In this document: in pieces, positions 9,972 through 22,063 of the stretch
Numbering within the stretch: position 1 is the first letter of the stretch
Layout: every line of letters begins with the position of its first letter
Assembly (NCBI RefSeq): GCF_000003815.2
Contig: NC_049997.1
Coordinates: 3,347,249-3,411,248 of the forward strand
DNA: 64,000 bases
Direction: 5' to 3'
Source of the DNA: Branchiostoma floridae
Taxonomy: Eukaryota; Chordata; Leptocardii; Amphioxiformes; Branchiostomatidae
The notes under the pieces: generated by a model
The model's input: the letters and a program-made list of their open reading frames with translations, nothing else
Told to the model about the DNA's origin: nothing
Database searches by the model: none
Program-made: the position numbers and the translations under genes

Positions 9972-11094
9972 GGCTAGAGGCCGTCGTGAGTGCAAATAAA
10001 GTGGCTACAGACCTCAGACACGAAAAATAATTCAGCTAAGTGAAGGGAACACATCTTACGATGAGCTCTGCGGATTGAACTTTGGGTTTGTGGCAGACCA
10101 AAAAAATAGAAAATCTAACTACACATGTAATGACTATAAGATCGATTATTTCTAAAAGTTGTTCTTCTCACACTGCTTTCCAATTAGTCTCCCTTGCATT
10201 TTTGCGTGGCCGCTGGAAACATTTTCTTTGCTATTCTTTTAATTTTAGTTGGTGGGTAGCCGGTTTCTTCACCTGTAGCTTTAATTCTACCACCTGCTTT
10301 TAATAATACCTTTTGTCTATATTGTACACATGGGAAAGGGGTTCAGCTGACAGTCAAGAACATTACATTATGTATTTAGTACAATACAGCAGCTTTAAGA
10401 TAACCTACCATGGATCGTGGCATGAGTTTCCTCTGAGTGTTCATTCGGACATCCATTGAAGGTAAGATAGGGTATTTGGCCCCAGTATTTTCAATGTAAG
10501 GTATATTAGACAAACCAAGTTAACTGGAGAAGGAATGTCCCATGTCGCAAAGCAGCCACGTGACGCGATGTGACCTGTCGTCATGTGACATCACAGGCGG
10601 CCTCACTTTTCTTCAACTCCTTTGATGGTAGGACACTTTTTTCGTTTGCTGCAATGATACCGATTCACAATATGGCGATAATACTATGCGTTTTATGACG
10701 AGTAATTTCACATTTTGCGTCTTATCTGTAGCTTAATAATGAGCTATATTTCGGAAAATACGATATACAAATTTACACGAGTTTCACGGAATTGCTAGTG
10801 AACATAGCCGGCGTGACATAGCAGTTACTAGAGACATAGCCAGTGTTCCAAGATTGCGTCGTTCGAACCGTCTGTGGATAGTCCTTTGTTCTACACTCCA
10901 TAGTTCCGTACGAGCATTCATACGTCTTTCTGGGATGGTATTCCGAACTGTGAATAACCTGGCTTTATTTGCTAAAGTCACGAATTTGTGTAGAAAGAAG
11001 GAAACGATAAGGAACAACAGTTTAGCGTAATTCGAAAGAACATCAAATTTACCGTCATTGCTCACATTTCGGGGAATAGCTATAAACTATAAAG
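9972..11094. other. Intergenic, no gene seen
   Basis: Nothing supported except a short cluster of GTGAC/GTCAC motifs around 10558-10592. No coding region recognised. Confidence 0.4.
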
Positions 11095-11640
11095 CTTTCA
11101 ATCAAATGTCCACCACAGCACCCGTCATCTTTTTTTCCGAGCGACGCCGCATTAAACATTCAGTAGTAATTATACCACCGCTTCCTACTGTACTCAATCT
11201 TCAGTTTTCTCTCAGCCACGTTTTTCTTGTTAACAAAAATTACGGCATTTCCTTAGAAGACAGGCTTTTCATTGACGCCGTACTATAATTATAATTTGAA
11301 TCGAACGACGACCGTGTTGGCGGGCAATTGAATTAAGCACTAGCATCTTCCTGTGGTTTACAATAGTACGCTGAAATCCAACATGGCACCGATGACGGCA
11401 AGTGAGAAGCCTGTATATGAAGAATTTCTTCACAACGTAAAATACTAGTAGAAAGATTTCTATCAAATGTCCACCATTCATTCGTTCACCCCATTCGCCA
11501 TTTTGCCCGGGCAACGCCGTATTGAACATCAGTAGTAATTTCACCACAGTTTCCTACTGTCTTCGCTGTTTCTCTCAGCCACGTTTTTAGTAACAAAGGG
11601 CATTTTGATAGAATGACAATTTTATTTCTCATCGCAAGTA
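11095..11640 (+). repeat. Diverged tandem duplication, ~365-bp period
   Basis: The segment from about 11099 (atcaaatgtccacca, then cagtagtaatt, ttcctactgt, tctctcagccacgttttt) recurs in the same order from about 11462. The copies differ by substitutions and small gaps. Non-coding. Confidence 0.6.
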
Positions 11641-13089
11641 TCTCCATAGTCTATATAGTCGCCCTACGGAGTAACGCACCAGCGTGACATATTGTTTGTT
11701 CGCATTGAGATTCAAAGTTTGCCGATAATACCACGTGTTATTTTACTTGAATGCGTGCAATTTGCATTTACTTGAGCTCTACGGAGGCGTTCTGTTTTTA
11801 CTAACTAGCCCAAACAAGCGCACTATCCGTGATGAAAGTAGTACAAAGCTACGCATACAAAAGCTACTTGTCATGTTCACAATGTTGACAAATGTTTTTC
11901 AGATAAAGTATATTGACGCAAACAACAATGGCTGGACCATCATCATCATCATCATCACCACTTCACCCCTGGCCCCCTTGAATGTGTCTCAAATCAACAG
12001 TGAGTATTTCTTTACTTATTTTATTTCTAAACTAGCCAAGAATGTTATATATAGTTATTGATTAATTTATTGCATTATATTGTATTGTTTCTTGTTACGG
12101 ATTCTCTGTATGTAAGTCCGCATTTCTGTAGGTTCTGCCGCTACCAGCCCAAAGCTGCCTAGGTAGACCCTTGTAATGACTTGTTTCATTGTCACTAAAG
12201 AAAGAAAGAATATTAATCCTTTGTTCGGTCTACCAAACTTTTGTATTGCATATTACCAGTACACCTATTCTCTATATACTATTCGCTATATCTATTTTGC
12301 TATACTCCCTACAACCTGCACAGTAGTGTAGGATTGAAGACACCACGTAATGTTAACGTTTCTAAAAGGCATCAAAATTAATGGACCAAACCCGAATGTC
12401 GGGGATCTGGCACTCTGGTAAAATGCTTTTGCACTGTTATACTGTTTAGCAGCCGATTTAGCCGATGTAGCCCATTTCCAATTACTAATCATCAATTAGG
12501 CCTGCTGTGGCTTGTTAATTAAATCCGGTAAATTTTGATTGGTTTTGTAAAAATGTAAGATTTTGCAAGACAGTAGGTAAGGACACTCACTCCGGTAGAG
12601 GTGTATATAATGTTGTTGTTTTTTGCTAAACTAAGAATCCCGACTTTGCCATGACAGTTAATATGTGTTTAACTAATAAATTACGCCTATTAGCTTTCAA
12701 AAGGGAGCGACAGCTAGCCAGAAATGTGTTTGAGAGGACGCAGAAGTGATTTCGATAATGCTGTACTTCTTCCCCCGCCCACACGTACAATGGTACAGTC
12801 TGGCCCCCTGTCCCCGGCCTACTGTCCCCGGCCTGTCTTCCCCGGCACCGCTCCTTACCCAGATGGCTAAAGCATGGTACCGTTATATCGGCATGCGTGT
12901 TAGCTTCGTTCCGCTAGGGAGCGCTTGTGCACGGTCCATTGTAAGTCCGCTGGTAGTAGTGATGTGTGTTCTCTCTCATGATCTCATAAGTGTTGAGTGA
13001 GTGCGCTGATAGTGATGTGTACAAAGCAATCAACAACCTTGTAGCAATTCCTGTGGACAATGCATTACCTCACTAGGAACACAAACACA
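11641..13089. other. Intergenic, no gene seen
   Basis: Contains a short (ATC)n tract near 11939-11960 and a C-rich stretch with repeated tccccggcct near 12805-12845. No coding region, RNA gene or clear transposon recognised. Confidence 0.4.
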
Positions 13090-13331
13090 TCAGTGACCCT
13101 AACCTTTAATTTCCTCTGACCTAAGTTCGAGTACTCGTCGAACTGGTTTTCCCGCACGTGGCTTTGCCGGGTGTGCCGACGTTTTTAAGGTGAATAAAGT
13201 TCAAAGTTCTGCATGAGTCAGACATATAATATTCTTCCCGGCCATATAAAATTTGTCAGGACTTATTCGGGCGTCAAGCAGAGGAAGAACTATTTCTACC
13301 CACCGTCTCTATTCGGTTATCAAGCACTGAG
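13090..13331 (+). promoter_or_regulatory. ZF2 upstream block with eroded DR1 and 5' exon
   Basis: Homologous to the block before the other ZF genes: atcagtgaccctaacc, then a single TGACCT half-site (13117-13122) with the upstream half eroded to TTTCCT, then cttattcgggcgtcaagcag, ctatttctaccc and a donor gag|gtaggg at 13331/13332. A TATAAAA lies at 13245-13251. It serves a broken gene, and its DR1 is the most decayed of the five. Confidence 0.55.
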
Positions 13332-13429
13332 GTAGGGCAAGGACGTTATATCAACGTCCTTGGATAGATATAGTATAGCCCTTTTTACTGGAGGTTACTG
13401 TGGGGAAAGGGTCCCCCTAGGGCCCCGTT

Positions 13430-13664
13430 ATACCCCTGTCACATTATCCACGATCTTCAGGCGTATCGATTTAGATCGGCCATATTTAAGATCGACCGAT
13501 AGGGTTGCGCGTATTTTTCACCTGAAAACCGTCCCTGTCACACATAAGCCATACTTTGTACCTTGTACTGTTGTTGTGCAATACAGTTACTATTATAAGC
13601 GAGGCTCGGGTGATTGCCGCAGACTCTTCGTCCGATCGATTTTCGCGTAATGTGACAGGGGTAT
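13430..13664. mobile_element. MITE with 17-bp perfect ends (ATACCCCTGTCACATTA)
   Basis: ATACCCCTGTCACATTA at 13430 is matched exactly in reverse at 13648-13664. It lies in the ZF2 5' intron, is 235 bp and non-coding. The ends closely resemble those of the foldback element at 53974-54164, so the two belong to one family. Confidence 0.75.
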
Positions 13665-13975
13665 TACCAGGCTGTTTTAGGGCAGACGAAGCTTAATTTG
13701 GTCGCCGGGATAATATTTCGCTTCCGGTAGGAGCTTTCCGCTGTAGGAGTTTAATTAGCCAACCACAACTAAGGATACATACAATTTTGTTTGCGAAGCA
13801 TCAGCTCTAGCAGAAATTAGAATTGTCCATAATTTCGACGTTTTTGCATTTTGCGACTTGCAGCCGCAAAATGCCTTCTGGCCAGTGTAGTCGCCGTTGT
13901 GATGTTGAAATGAACGGACCTGTTCAATCCATGCCAAACATTTGTATACCTGTTAAAACAGGCATTTCTTCAACG

Positions 13976-14055
13976 TGTTCGCACTAGCGCAGTGGTAAAG
14001 TTTACGCATTCTAAACCAATGCACCCGGTTCGAATCCGGGGAGGTAGATTTTTTT
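13976..14055 (+). ncRNA. tRNA-like Pol III unit (not a canonical tRNA)
   Basis: It has an A box (TAGCGCAGTGG, 13985-13995), a perfect B box and T arm (CCCGG TTCGAAT CCGGG, 14024-14040), an anticodon-like hairpin (GCATT CTAAACC AATGC, 14006-14022) and a run of seven T at 14049-14055 that would terminate Pol III. No acceptor stem pairs with the 3' side and the variable loop is only one base, so it is not a functional tRNA. It could be a SINE head or a degenerate tRNA gene. It lies in a segment of the ZF2 intron that is absent from the related sequence near 17520. Confidence 0.4.
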
Positions 14056-14233
14056 CAACTTTTTCTTTTCTTTTTTACATCCATTAAAATACTAATTTTT
14101 ACATCCACTTGGCCACACCAATTTGTTTCTTTGGTTAACGGATTCGCCGCTTCGTTTTTTTGCCGAATAGAAATAAAAATTAAAAAAAAAAAAACTTAAA
14201 AATGCCCCGCAACAGAGCTCACTCAAAAACAGG

Positions 14234-14449
14234 CAATGTGTAGTGAAATTTGCTGCAGTTCACGCAAATTTTAACAGGTGGCGTCTAGATCTGCTGCAGT
14301 TCAGGCACATATGTGAATCTCTCCATGCGCCAATATCAGGTTTAGTTACTCTGTTCTATTTATATGACATTCTAATAACTAGAAGAAAACGTTCACACAC
14401 GCAAACATTGGCAAAATGCCAGCTTTTTTAAAAGCACTTGTTTTTTTAC
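14234..14449 (+). repeat. Direct repeat, copy 1 (ZF2 5' intron)
   Basis: This ~215-bp stretch, from aatgtgtagtgaaatttgc to aaaagcacttgttttt, is repeated nearly identically at 17534-17745. It indicates a recent segmental duplication between the ZF2 intron and the ZF2-ZF3 interval. The short open frame it contains occurs in both copies but matches nothing I know. Confidence 0.8.
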
Positions 14450-14685
14450 TTCCCTATCATGAGTATACGTGTATAGCTATAACGTCCATTTCATATCACG
14501 TGATCTTTTGTCTTTTATGTCCTTCAGCATGTCCAAACAACAGGAGTTCATCTGTGGCCTCTCACACAAGGTGACCATAGCAGTCCTCCCCAGACTGAAT
14601 ATGGATGAGCTGATGTTTGAACTCAACAGAAGGATTCAAAACTTGTACCAAGAGAACAGCGTCAAGGACAGGCTGGTCAGTATCC

Positions 14686-15572
14686 TTATGCCTAGGTTAC
14701 ACATAGCCGAATTGGCTCCCCGACTCTCTCCCGACTATGTTTAGGAGTGATTCGGGAGCTAGTCGGCTGTAGTCGGCTGGCGTTCGGCTGAGTCGGCTGC
14801 GTTCGGCTGGGCGTTCGGCTGAGTCGGCTGGTGTTCGGCTGCTCCATCCGAATGTTTTGACCATTTCAAAACATTCGGCTCTGAACGGCAACTCTGGAAT
14901 GGGTCGGCTGGTGTTCGGCACGGTCGGCTAGTGTTCGGTTGGTGTTCGGGAGTAAGTCAGCAGTCAAATTAAATATTAACCACGCCATAAACATTGCTAA
15001 TTTACTGCCAGATTGTTTCCAACTTACCAATGATTCACCCCAAGACCTTAGACAAATCTCTGCTAACTCATTCCCAAGCAAAAAGACTATTGCCAGAACG
15101 TAGACGAATCACTCCCGAACTTCACACGACCGACATCCAGCCAAAAGCAAAAAGACCCATAAATGCCGCACTGGAACTATATGTGATCTAAATTTGATCT
15201 CTTGGTGATGTTTACAAATAGAACAAAGGGCATTCTTGATTAAAAACGAAAATGAGCACTCTTTTGAAAATCGCTGATTAATATATCTATTTCAAGTCGA
15301 AAAAGGGTCGGCAATCGGTTGGGGATCAGTCAGGAGTGATTCGGCAGTCTGCGGCTAGAGGTCGGGATGGTTGGGAATAGGTTAGTTAGCATTTGGGACA
15401 CAGTCGGGAGAAAGTCATCAACTGGTCGGGAGGTGTTCGGGACATGTTCGGCACTAAAAAATAGGCGTGGCCTAAACTGGTCAGACTACTCCCGTACTAC
15501 TGCCGACTTGGGTCGGCTAAGAGTCGGCTAGTGTTCGGGAGCCAAAGTCGGCTATGTGTAACCTAGGCATAA
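14686..15572. mobile_element. 887-bp TIR element inside ZF2, rich in TCGGCTG/GTTCGG motifs
   Basis: Perfect terminal inverted repeats begin TTATGCCTAGGTTACACATA and extend a few bases further. Excising the element rejoins agtatcctta with gggacgtg, as found in the intact paralogues. The subterminal regions (14750-14950 and 15300-15560) are packed with degenerate copies of AGTCGGCT, GTGTTCGG and TCGGGAG. No transposase. A TA or TTA/TAA target duplication cannot be resolved because the ends are palindromic there. Confidence 0.85.
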
Positions 15573-16571
15573 GGGACGTGATGTTGGAGGAATACCGTCA
15601 GCTGGAAAGGAATTCAGAAGTGTCTGAAAAAGAACAGGATGTGATGTTGGAGGAGTATGGTCAGTTGGAAAGGAAGTCAGAAGTACGCATGCCTGGAAAA
15701 GAACAAGAGACAATCATTATGCAAAAGAATACCCCAAAGGCGTATTTAGAAACAATGCCAGCAGAGGCATTTACTTCTGACACCTCACTACAAAGTTCTG
15801 GATTAGACATTGTGAACAGCAAAAACAACGATAACAGCAAGAAAAACAACGATAACAGCAACTAAGATGTTACTATGGCAACTGAGGATGGCGCAGATAA
15901 AGGCTATCATGATGAGCTTAACATGGACACTCCTACTTACAGCACACAAGTCCCTGATGCAGCTAACTCAACAAGTGAACATCATGCTGATGACAGAGGG
16001 ACTGGTTTGATTTATGGTCAGCATAAGAAAAGTCCAAAAGTGAATATTGAGGAGGCGCCTCCCGCTTCTTGTAAACCGACCCCAGACCGGACATGTAAGA
16101 ACAGGGTTCTTTCTGATAAGAACTCTGAAGAAAGGTGTGATGTCCGCAGACGTAAAACATCGAATGAACGTGAATTCTCCCAGCATAGAAAACGACACAA
16201 AGGAGAAAAGCCTTTCATGTGTGGCGAATATGGTTACAGGGCATTCTGCAAATGTCGGCTTGTCGAACACATGAGAACACACTCCGGTGAGAAACCGTTC
16301 AAGTGTAACCAATGTCATTATCAGGCGTCATGTAAAAGGTGGCTAGTGGAGCATATGAAAAAACACAGTGACAAAGAACCTTACAGCTGTGACATATGTA
16401 AATACAAGACCTACAAAATGGCACACATGGAGAGACATATGATGTACCACGCTGGTGTGAAACCCTATAAGTGTGAGGAATGTGACTACAGGACAGTAGC
16501 AAAGTCCGATATTATCAGACACGTGAGGCGTAAACACCCGTGAGAGATACCTCACATGAGTGTGACTACAA

Positions 16572-16750
16572 TTTGGCGGTAGCGGGAAAGACTGGTGCTA
16601 CCGTGAATTCAAAACCACCGCGAAAAGCGATGCACTGTAGTCTCTTACTGCCATGGGAAAATGTTCGCGGTGGTTTAAGTTCGTGATGAAGCGGCCACCA
16701 CGAAAACCGAAAACATTAAACCACCGCGAAAGTTTCTGCATTTACAGTAT
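16572..16750. mobile_element. MITE in the last finger of ZF2
   Basis: It interrupts the final finger codons (gtgactacaa before, gacagcctcgtcaagcatatg after). The right end read in reverse is ACTGTAAATGCAGAAACTTT followed by CGCGGTGG, and the interior repeats AAACCACCGCGAAA. About 180 bp and non-coding. Confidence 0.75.
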
Positions 16751-16798
16751 TATGAAAGGGACAGCCTCGTCAAGCATATGAGAAACAAGCACAAATGA

Positions 16799-17533
16799 AC
16801 AAAAATAAATCAGTTTCAACTTCCGTAAATGAAACGTCGCGATCATTTCGTGCAACAATGATTGATGGAAAACTAATTACTAGTATGCGTTTGTCCATGA
16901 TACTTTGTTCCTGAGAACGTTTTCTTCTAAAACATGAATTTGTAGTTGACTTCTAATGATTTGGCATAAAGTTTGTGTTTTCGTATGTATTAACAATCAA
17001 GGGAGTAAAAGTACAACGAATGTAAACAACCGTTGACTGTAGTAGTAGTCAGATGGGAAGTACTCTTGTATTGAATTTTGTTAACATATATAATAGTATA
17101 ACAAACTGTGTGTTTCAGCAAGTGCCGACTGCAATAAAGCTGAACTCTGGCAAAGCTTCTGTAGTCATGTGTTGATATATTAGGCCACAACGAGTAAATC
17201 TTTTGGATATCAGCGCACTGCGCATTAATGTTTGCCTGATTTCTTTTTCTGCATTTTTCTGGAGAAAAGGCCAGCAAAAATTTTGCTAAACCATAGGACT
17301 AAACATCTTGTCCATTCTATCAGCTAGCCTTAATTTGTCTTATCTTCACCTCCAGTGAGCCTATAAGAGACAATCATCGCCATTTCAGTTATGTTTTAGT
17401 GCCATTTTATTGACCATGAGACCCGTTACCATCGAGAGCAGATCCTCTGACAAGCATAAAATTCTGATTGATCAGGGACGTTACTGGTTGACATGTAACG
17501 TTAGCCATTTTGCATTTTGCGACTTGCAGTCGC
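16799..17533 (+). other. ZF2 3' region
   Basis: 16829-17170 is clearly related to the ZF3 3' UTR at 29890-30200 (both have cgtcgcgatcatttcgtgca and gcaataaagctgaac). The polyadenylation signal copy is at 17133-17138. From 17183 to about 17277 lies a truncated left end of the MITE seen whole at 30210-30660 and 44868-45389. Nothing else recognised. Confidence 0.6.
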
Positions 17534-17745
17534 AATGTGTAGTGAAATTTGCTGCAGTTCACGCAAATCTTAACAGGTGGCGTCTAGATCTGCTGCAGTT
17601 CAGGCACATATGTGAATCTCTCCATGCGCCAATATCAGGTTTAGTTACTCTGTTCTATTTATATGACATTCTAATAATTAGAAAAAAACGTTCACACACG
17701 CAAACATTGGCAAAATGCCAGCTTTTTTAAAAGCACTTGTTTTAG
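17534..17745 (+). repeat. Direct repeat, copy 2
   Basis: Near-identical to 14234-14449. Here the preceding sequence (gcattttgcgacttgcag, from 17511) runs straight into the repeat, whereas in the ZF2 intron a ~360-bp segment with the tRNA-like unit separates them. This copy may therefore show the uninterrupted state. Confidence 0.8.
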
Positions 17746-17890
17746 AACAGACTAAAATCAATGCAAGCGTCATCCATAAGATTATTGGCCTAATATTAGA
17801 ATGGAATATGCAGAAAGAATGCCCTATCCCCCTAGCTAGGGTATCTTTTTTGGATTTTTTGTTAACCATAAATCTTTCCATCACAACACT

Positions 17891-18505
17891 TTCTGCATTA
17901 AACCACCTCGTATCTCCCTCCCCAAGATGCCAACACAGTAAAACACCACACACTGTTTAGGGGGAGCCGTCTGCTACAGGCACGCCACGGTATGGAATTT
18001 AATGAAAAACTCAATTTTTTCCTTCCGCTGAATACACAATAGTATATCGAAACAATCAGCAAAGTACAACTTTCAACACATGAAAACACTCCGAGATTAC
18101 TGTAATAACAGTCGACACAAATATGAACTCGGAAGAAATGATCAAGTCAAACTGACTAAATTGTTTGCCGGCTACGCAACCCCCAAAAAAACCTTCCATG
18201 ACAAAGGCCAAAAAAATAGGGGACGTACACCAGAGCCCAATGCAAACCATATCTCCTCTGGGATTTCTTGCTAAAATTAAACAACGAAAATCTCGAGAAG
18301 TTCTTCCGTAGTAGCTGTCGTGCCTGGAAGCAAGGCCTCGAATGAAGAATCAACCTTCAGTCCTCCTTTTGTCTTCTCACAGCACCTGCTGTCCACCTGT
18401 TCTCATTAATCAACAGTCACCTGTGCATAACTCAAACACACAATGTGTTAATGCAGAAAGTGAATTTCACGCTAATGACTTCGTCAAACGCTAGAAATTA
18501 GTATT
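17891..18505 (+). mobile_element. Helentron-like element, deleted 615-bp copy
   Basis: It starts TTCTGCATTAAACCACC and ends AGAAATTAGTATT. The first 98 bp and last ~270 bp match the adjacent 9.4-kb copy. The 5' terminal TTCTGCATTAA has its exact reverse complement (18448-18458) about 50 bp inside the 3' end, not at the end. This is the asymmetric terminal inverted repeat described for Helentrons and their non-autonomous derivatives. Small hairpins follow it (GTGAA/TTCAC, TGAC/GTCA). No helicase frame; non-autonomous. Confidence 0.6.
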
Positions 18506-20709
18506 TTCTGCATTAAACCACCTCGTATCTCCCTCCCCAAGATGCCAACACAGTAAAACACCACACACTGTTTAGGGGGAGCCGTCTGCTACAGGCACGG
18601 CATCTATTTTTCGATCGATCAAAGAACGGGAAAAGAAGGGAAACATTGAAATATTAATTCAAAGTACCTAAACACCTAAAGAAAAAGAAACTGCCAATCT
18701 CGCTCTCAAAATTTCTCTAATGTAACCGTCCTTCGCTCGTCCATTTTCAATGCCTTTTGAACATTCTGTCTGGGATGCCCTCACACGCAGCTGCAGTGGC
18801 TCCGCCTGCTCTCAAAAATGTCAACCGAAAACTGAAACATCATCAACAGTCTTTAACAAACACATTACTAGTTCTCTTAGCACTAGTATAGGGCAGTTTT
18901 CCTGAAGGTCTCAGCTTTAAGCCCAGATCTGGAATTACTTAGACCCCTAAAGACTGAGATAAAGATCTGAAGTGACATCAGTGTGACATAACTTACAATA
19001 CTTCTCCAACATAGCAACCGGGTAAGTAATCTTATCAGTCCTGGCAAAAGGAACTTGTGATTACCTCCTCTGTACTGACCAATTTTACTGGAATGAATAA
19101 AGAAAAGTTAATCTACAAACACAATATCCTGGTTGCTTCATCAAACCTGCGAAAACGTGCATACGAAACAAAAATCAAGGTCAATGTACTCACAGTATCC
19201 AAATCATCTTTGTGTCCATGTACAGTCATCAGTTTACTAATCTGGTGTCATCACCTCTTTCCTCCTTCCCTAGCATACGTTTAAATGCATTACCTGCAAC
19301 CTTATTAATTGTAGGTGAAACGAATCCTGCCTGAAAATGCGCTCACCTAAAAAGCTTTCTCAACCGCTGCAAGAGAAACAGTATTCTGCATAACTTTAAG
19401 CAAATCAAAGCGACATATAAAGGCTCTGCTGGAAAAGAGACGATCTTCCACTGTCCCCTCGAGCTCTGGTTGGCAAATCTACCGACGGTAGCTCAAGTTG
19501 TCCGCTAACGACATCTGATATGGATGCTGGATTCTATCCATGTCCTTCCAAAGTCAATCGTTCAGAACATGTGGAACGGAATATAATAGTTAATATCAAA
19601 TTAGCACAAAAGCGAACCATATCAATTGATACACATTCTGTCTTGAACATATATTTGCTGTGCTGTTGCACTTGTAAACAAACTACAACAAAATATCTAA
19701 ATACATGTAAACCTTGTTGTACTGTATACTCAACCTTCAATGGAAACAAAAACATTGAAAACATGTTCGTGCAAACATAAACAAGAAATCACTTCTTCAT
19801 TTACTGGCCCCGTACCTGCAAAAAAAAATTCATACCAAAGTGATAAACCATGCCGCAAAACACCGAGGCCAGGTACCTCCAGAGATACAATACTCTGATA
19901 CAACCAGAAACAACTGTTTCCTAACGGCCAAGTGCCTAAAGCACTTCTCAATCAGCCTGCAAAAATAGCTGAATTTCCAAGAATGAGGCATATTGCTCAA
20001 ACTCACTCTCAAAAACAAATCTACAGATTAAATCAACAGTACAGTAAATACTCCACGTGTATTTTATTAGCACTTGCAGCAAACACGCCTTCGAGCTGAA
20101 CATAACTTCTTGTCCAATTCTGTACACTTTTCAAAGGATAGACTAAGCAAATACTCCGATCTTTGCATCTCTGTGACCAAAATTGGTATTCTTACTCAAT
20201 CATCTTACAAATAACTTCTCCGTAGGCAATCTACAACATCAATAACAAACTTGTCAAAATACATGCACATGTGTAAGCAACTTGTACCTGGTATCTTGTA
20301 CCTAATCCTTGCAGCAAAATGTGACCTGTTCATACTGAAAAAGTACAATATAAAACAAATTACAGAATATAACAAACACTCTGATATCATCCCAACCTTC
20401 CTCTTCAGGATGATAACATGGCCTTCCATTTGTGAACCTTGGAATTGCAGGTTCTGAAGCAACATCATAGTGAAAGAAATAATTGTTAGCTTACTCAACA
20501 CATTGAATAATGTTTCATAGATACATGCAGAAAAATGTCAATTGCAATGTTTAGATTACCAAGTTCTATGAAATCTATCCACTCATAGATCAATACATGT
20601 ACACATTTCTCCACGCAAGCTCTTGTCAGATATGACTTCCTGCCAAAACAAGGATAAAACGCCACATTCTGGGCATTGGCAACAAAACATAGCTGATCTC
20701 AGTAAACGT

Positions 20710-21110
20710 CCTCTCCAAAACATGAGGTATTCCTTACCACTCAACGGGCATATAAAAAATGGCATGAAATCTCCGGGCCATAATCGGCCTTCCAAACACA
20801 TTATCAGTGATCTTCCTCTCCAACTCATGTGGTTATTCTTACCACTCCATGGCCATGGCTGTACAAAAACGGCACAAAATCGCCGGGCCATAATCGGCCT
20901 GCCAAACACATTGATCTCAACGATCATCCTCTCCAACACATGTGGTTATTCCTTACCACTCCATGGGCATACAAGTGACGGCATAAAATCGCCGGGCCAT
21001 AATCGGCCTGCCCAACACACAGTGATTTTCCTCTCCAGCACAAGTGGTATCGCTTACTCCTACATGGGCATACAAAATGTGAATCAATGCCGGGCTCATC
21101 TGCCCCACCG
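20710..21110. repeat. ~105-bp tandem repeat, four copies
   Basis: Units start at cctctcca near 20710, 20815, 20928 and 21030. Each contains a ccttaccactc-like block, gggcata, and (in the first three) CGGGCCATAATCGGCCT. Long open frames on both strands here come from the repeat. Confidence 0.8.
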
Positions 21111-21716
21111 TCTTCACCATTCTCTGGGCGTTCAGCTTACGGCATACCATTACCGTGCTCGAGTCAACTGTGGTTTAACAATATCAACATCTGTGGAAGT
21201 ACTCATCAAAAAACACATTATCTGCACCACTGTATAATAGGTTAACCAAAGTACTGTAGTCAAACAACATCAATGCAGAGAACATATTATCTGCGACTTA
21301 AACATACACAAAAATGTAACTACATTCTCACTGTCTTAACACTTAACGTGCCATCCATCTGTGCAAATAAGATTTAAAAATCATCATTGGGATATGTACC
21401 ATCGTGAAGTGTCTCTAAGTGCTAGACCAGCGGCAGACAACACATCACCTAAAACATATCAAAAATTACAGGGCTCATGCATATCAAATACGGCGTAAAT
21501 TACCATACAAATCTGCCTGCTCAACACATGAAAAAACGTGCCAAATCACCCTGTAAATCTGTATGCTATTTGCAGACAACAGAACACCTGTGCCAAATAT
21601 CGAATACATGTACTGCATCATGTACTGAACCATCACCATGTACAATGTAGAACTGTGTGATCTATGCTGACAAAGTACCATCCTCATCATTATTATTTGA
21701 GCATGTCAAAAATGAA

Positions 21717-22063
21717 CAACAATATAAAATTGGACCAACTTACGTGCAGGACAATTGTGATTGTCTCTCCTCCATTGAAGCCGTGGTCATACCTAGCATG
21801 CCTCTGGCAGGCAGGCACACACGTCCTAGCTCTTCACAGCCATACCGGAAGTGAAAAGAGACTCCTCCCACTTCCGCCTGTGGCTGTGCTCCCGTGAAAC
21901 CCCAGTTACTTTGAATCCAGCTGCAGTACTGGCCGAAGAACTAATGGCGGGCATATATCAATGCCGAACCTGCAACACAAAGATAGGGCGGGTATGACCA
22001 CGGCTTCAATGGAGGAGAGACAATCCCAATTGTCCTGCACGTAAGTTTGGTCCAATTTTATAT
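21717..22063. repeat. Inverted-repeat unit, ~80-bp arms
   Basis: The left arm reads aattggaccaacttacgtgc… through cattgaagccgtggtcatacc. The right arm is its near-exact reverse complement ending ttggtccaattttatat. The interior (about 21795-21905) also has an inverted copy at 26428-26540, so this unit and the neighbouring 4.5-kb unit share a family. Confidence 0.75.

Larger units (their letters stand above)
14529..16798 (+). pseudogene. ZF2: zinc-finger pseudogene
   Basis: It begins like its relatives after an acceptor (ccttcag|c, ATG 14529) and encodes the N-terminal module for about 52 codons. It is then split by an 887-bp transposon (14686-15572), after which the reading resumes at RDVMLEEYRQLER. 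A deletion follows near 15860 with an in-frame TAA (15863-15865) and frame change. The linker and fingers continue open at 15875-16543. The first aligned finger position is degenerate, the next has a cysteine changed to tyrosine (GEYGY), and three further fingers look intact. The last finger is cut by a stop and a second transposon (16572-16750), with its tail readable to 16798. Polyadenylation signal remnant AATAAA at 17133-17138. Clearly non-functional as a full protein. Confidence 0.9.

Noticed and set aside
13976..14055. Functional tRNA gene
   Set aside because: No pairing acceptor stem and a one-base variable loop.
18156..18353. Minus-strand frames in the ~270-bp repeat (also 27460-27771)
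   Set aside because: They lie in the terminal repeat of a non-coding mobile element, with no recognised domain; the continuations diverge outside the repeat.
20623..21237. 204-codon plus-strand frame inside the Helentron-like element
   Set aside because: Produced by a ~105-bp tandem repeat; amino-acid repeats mirror the DNA period and no domain is present.
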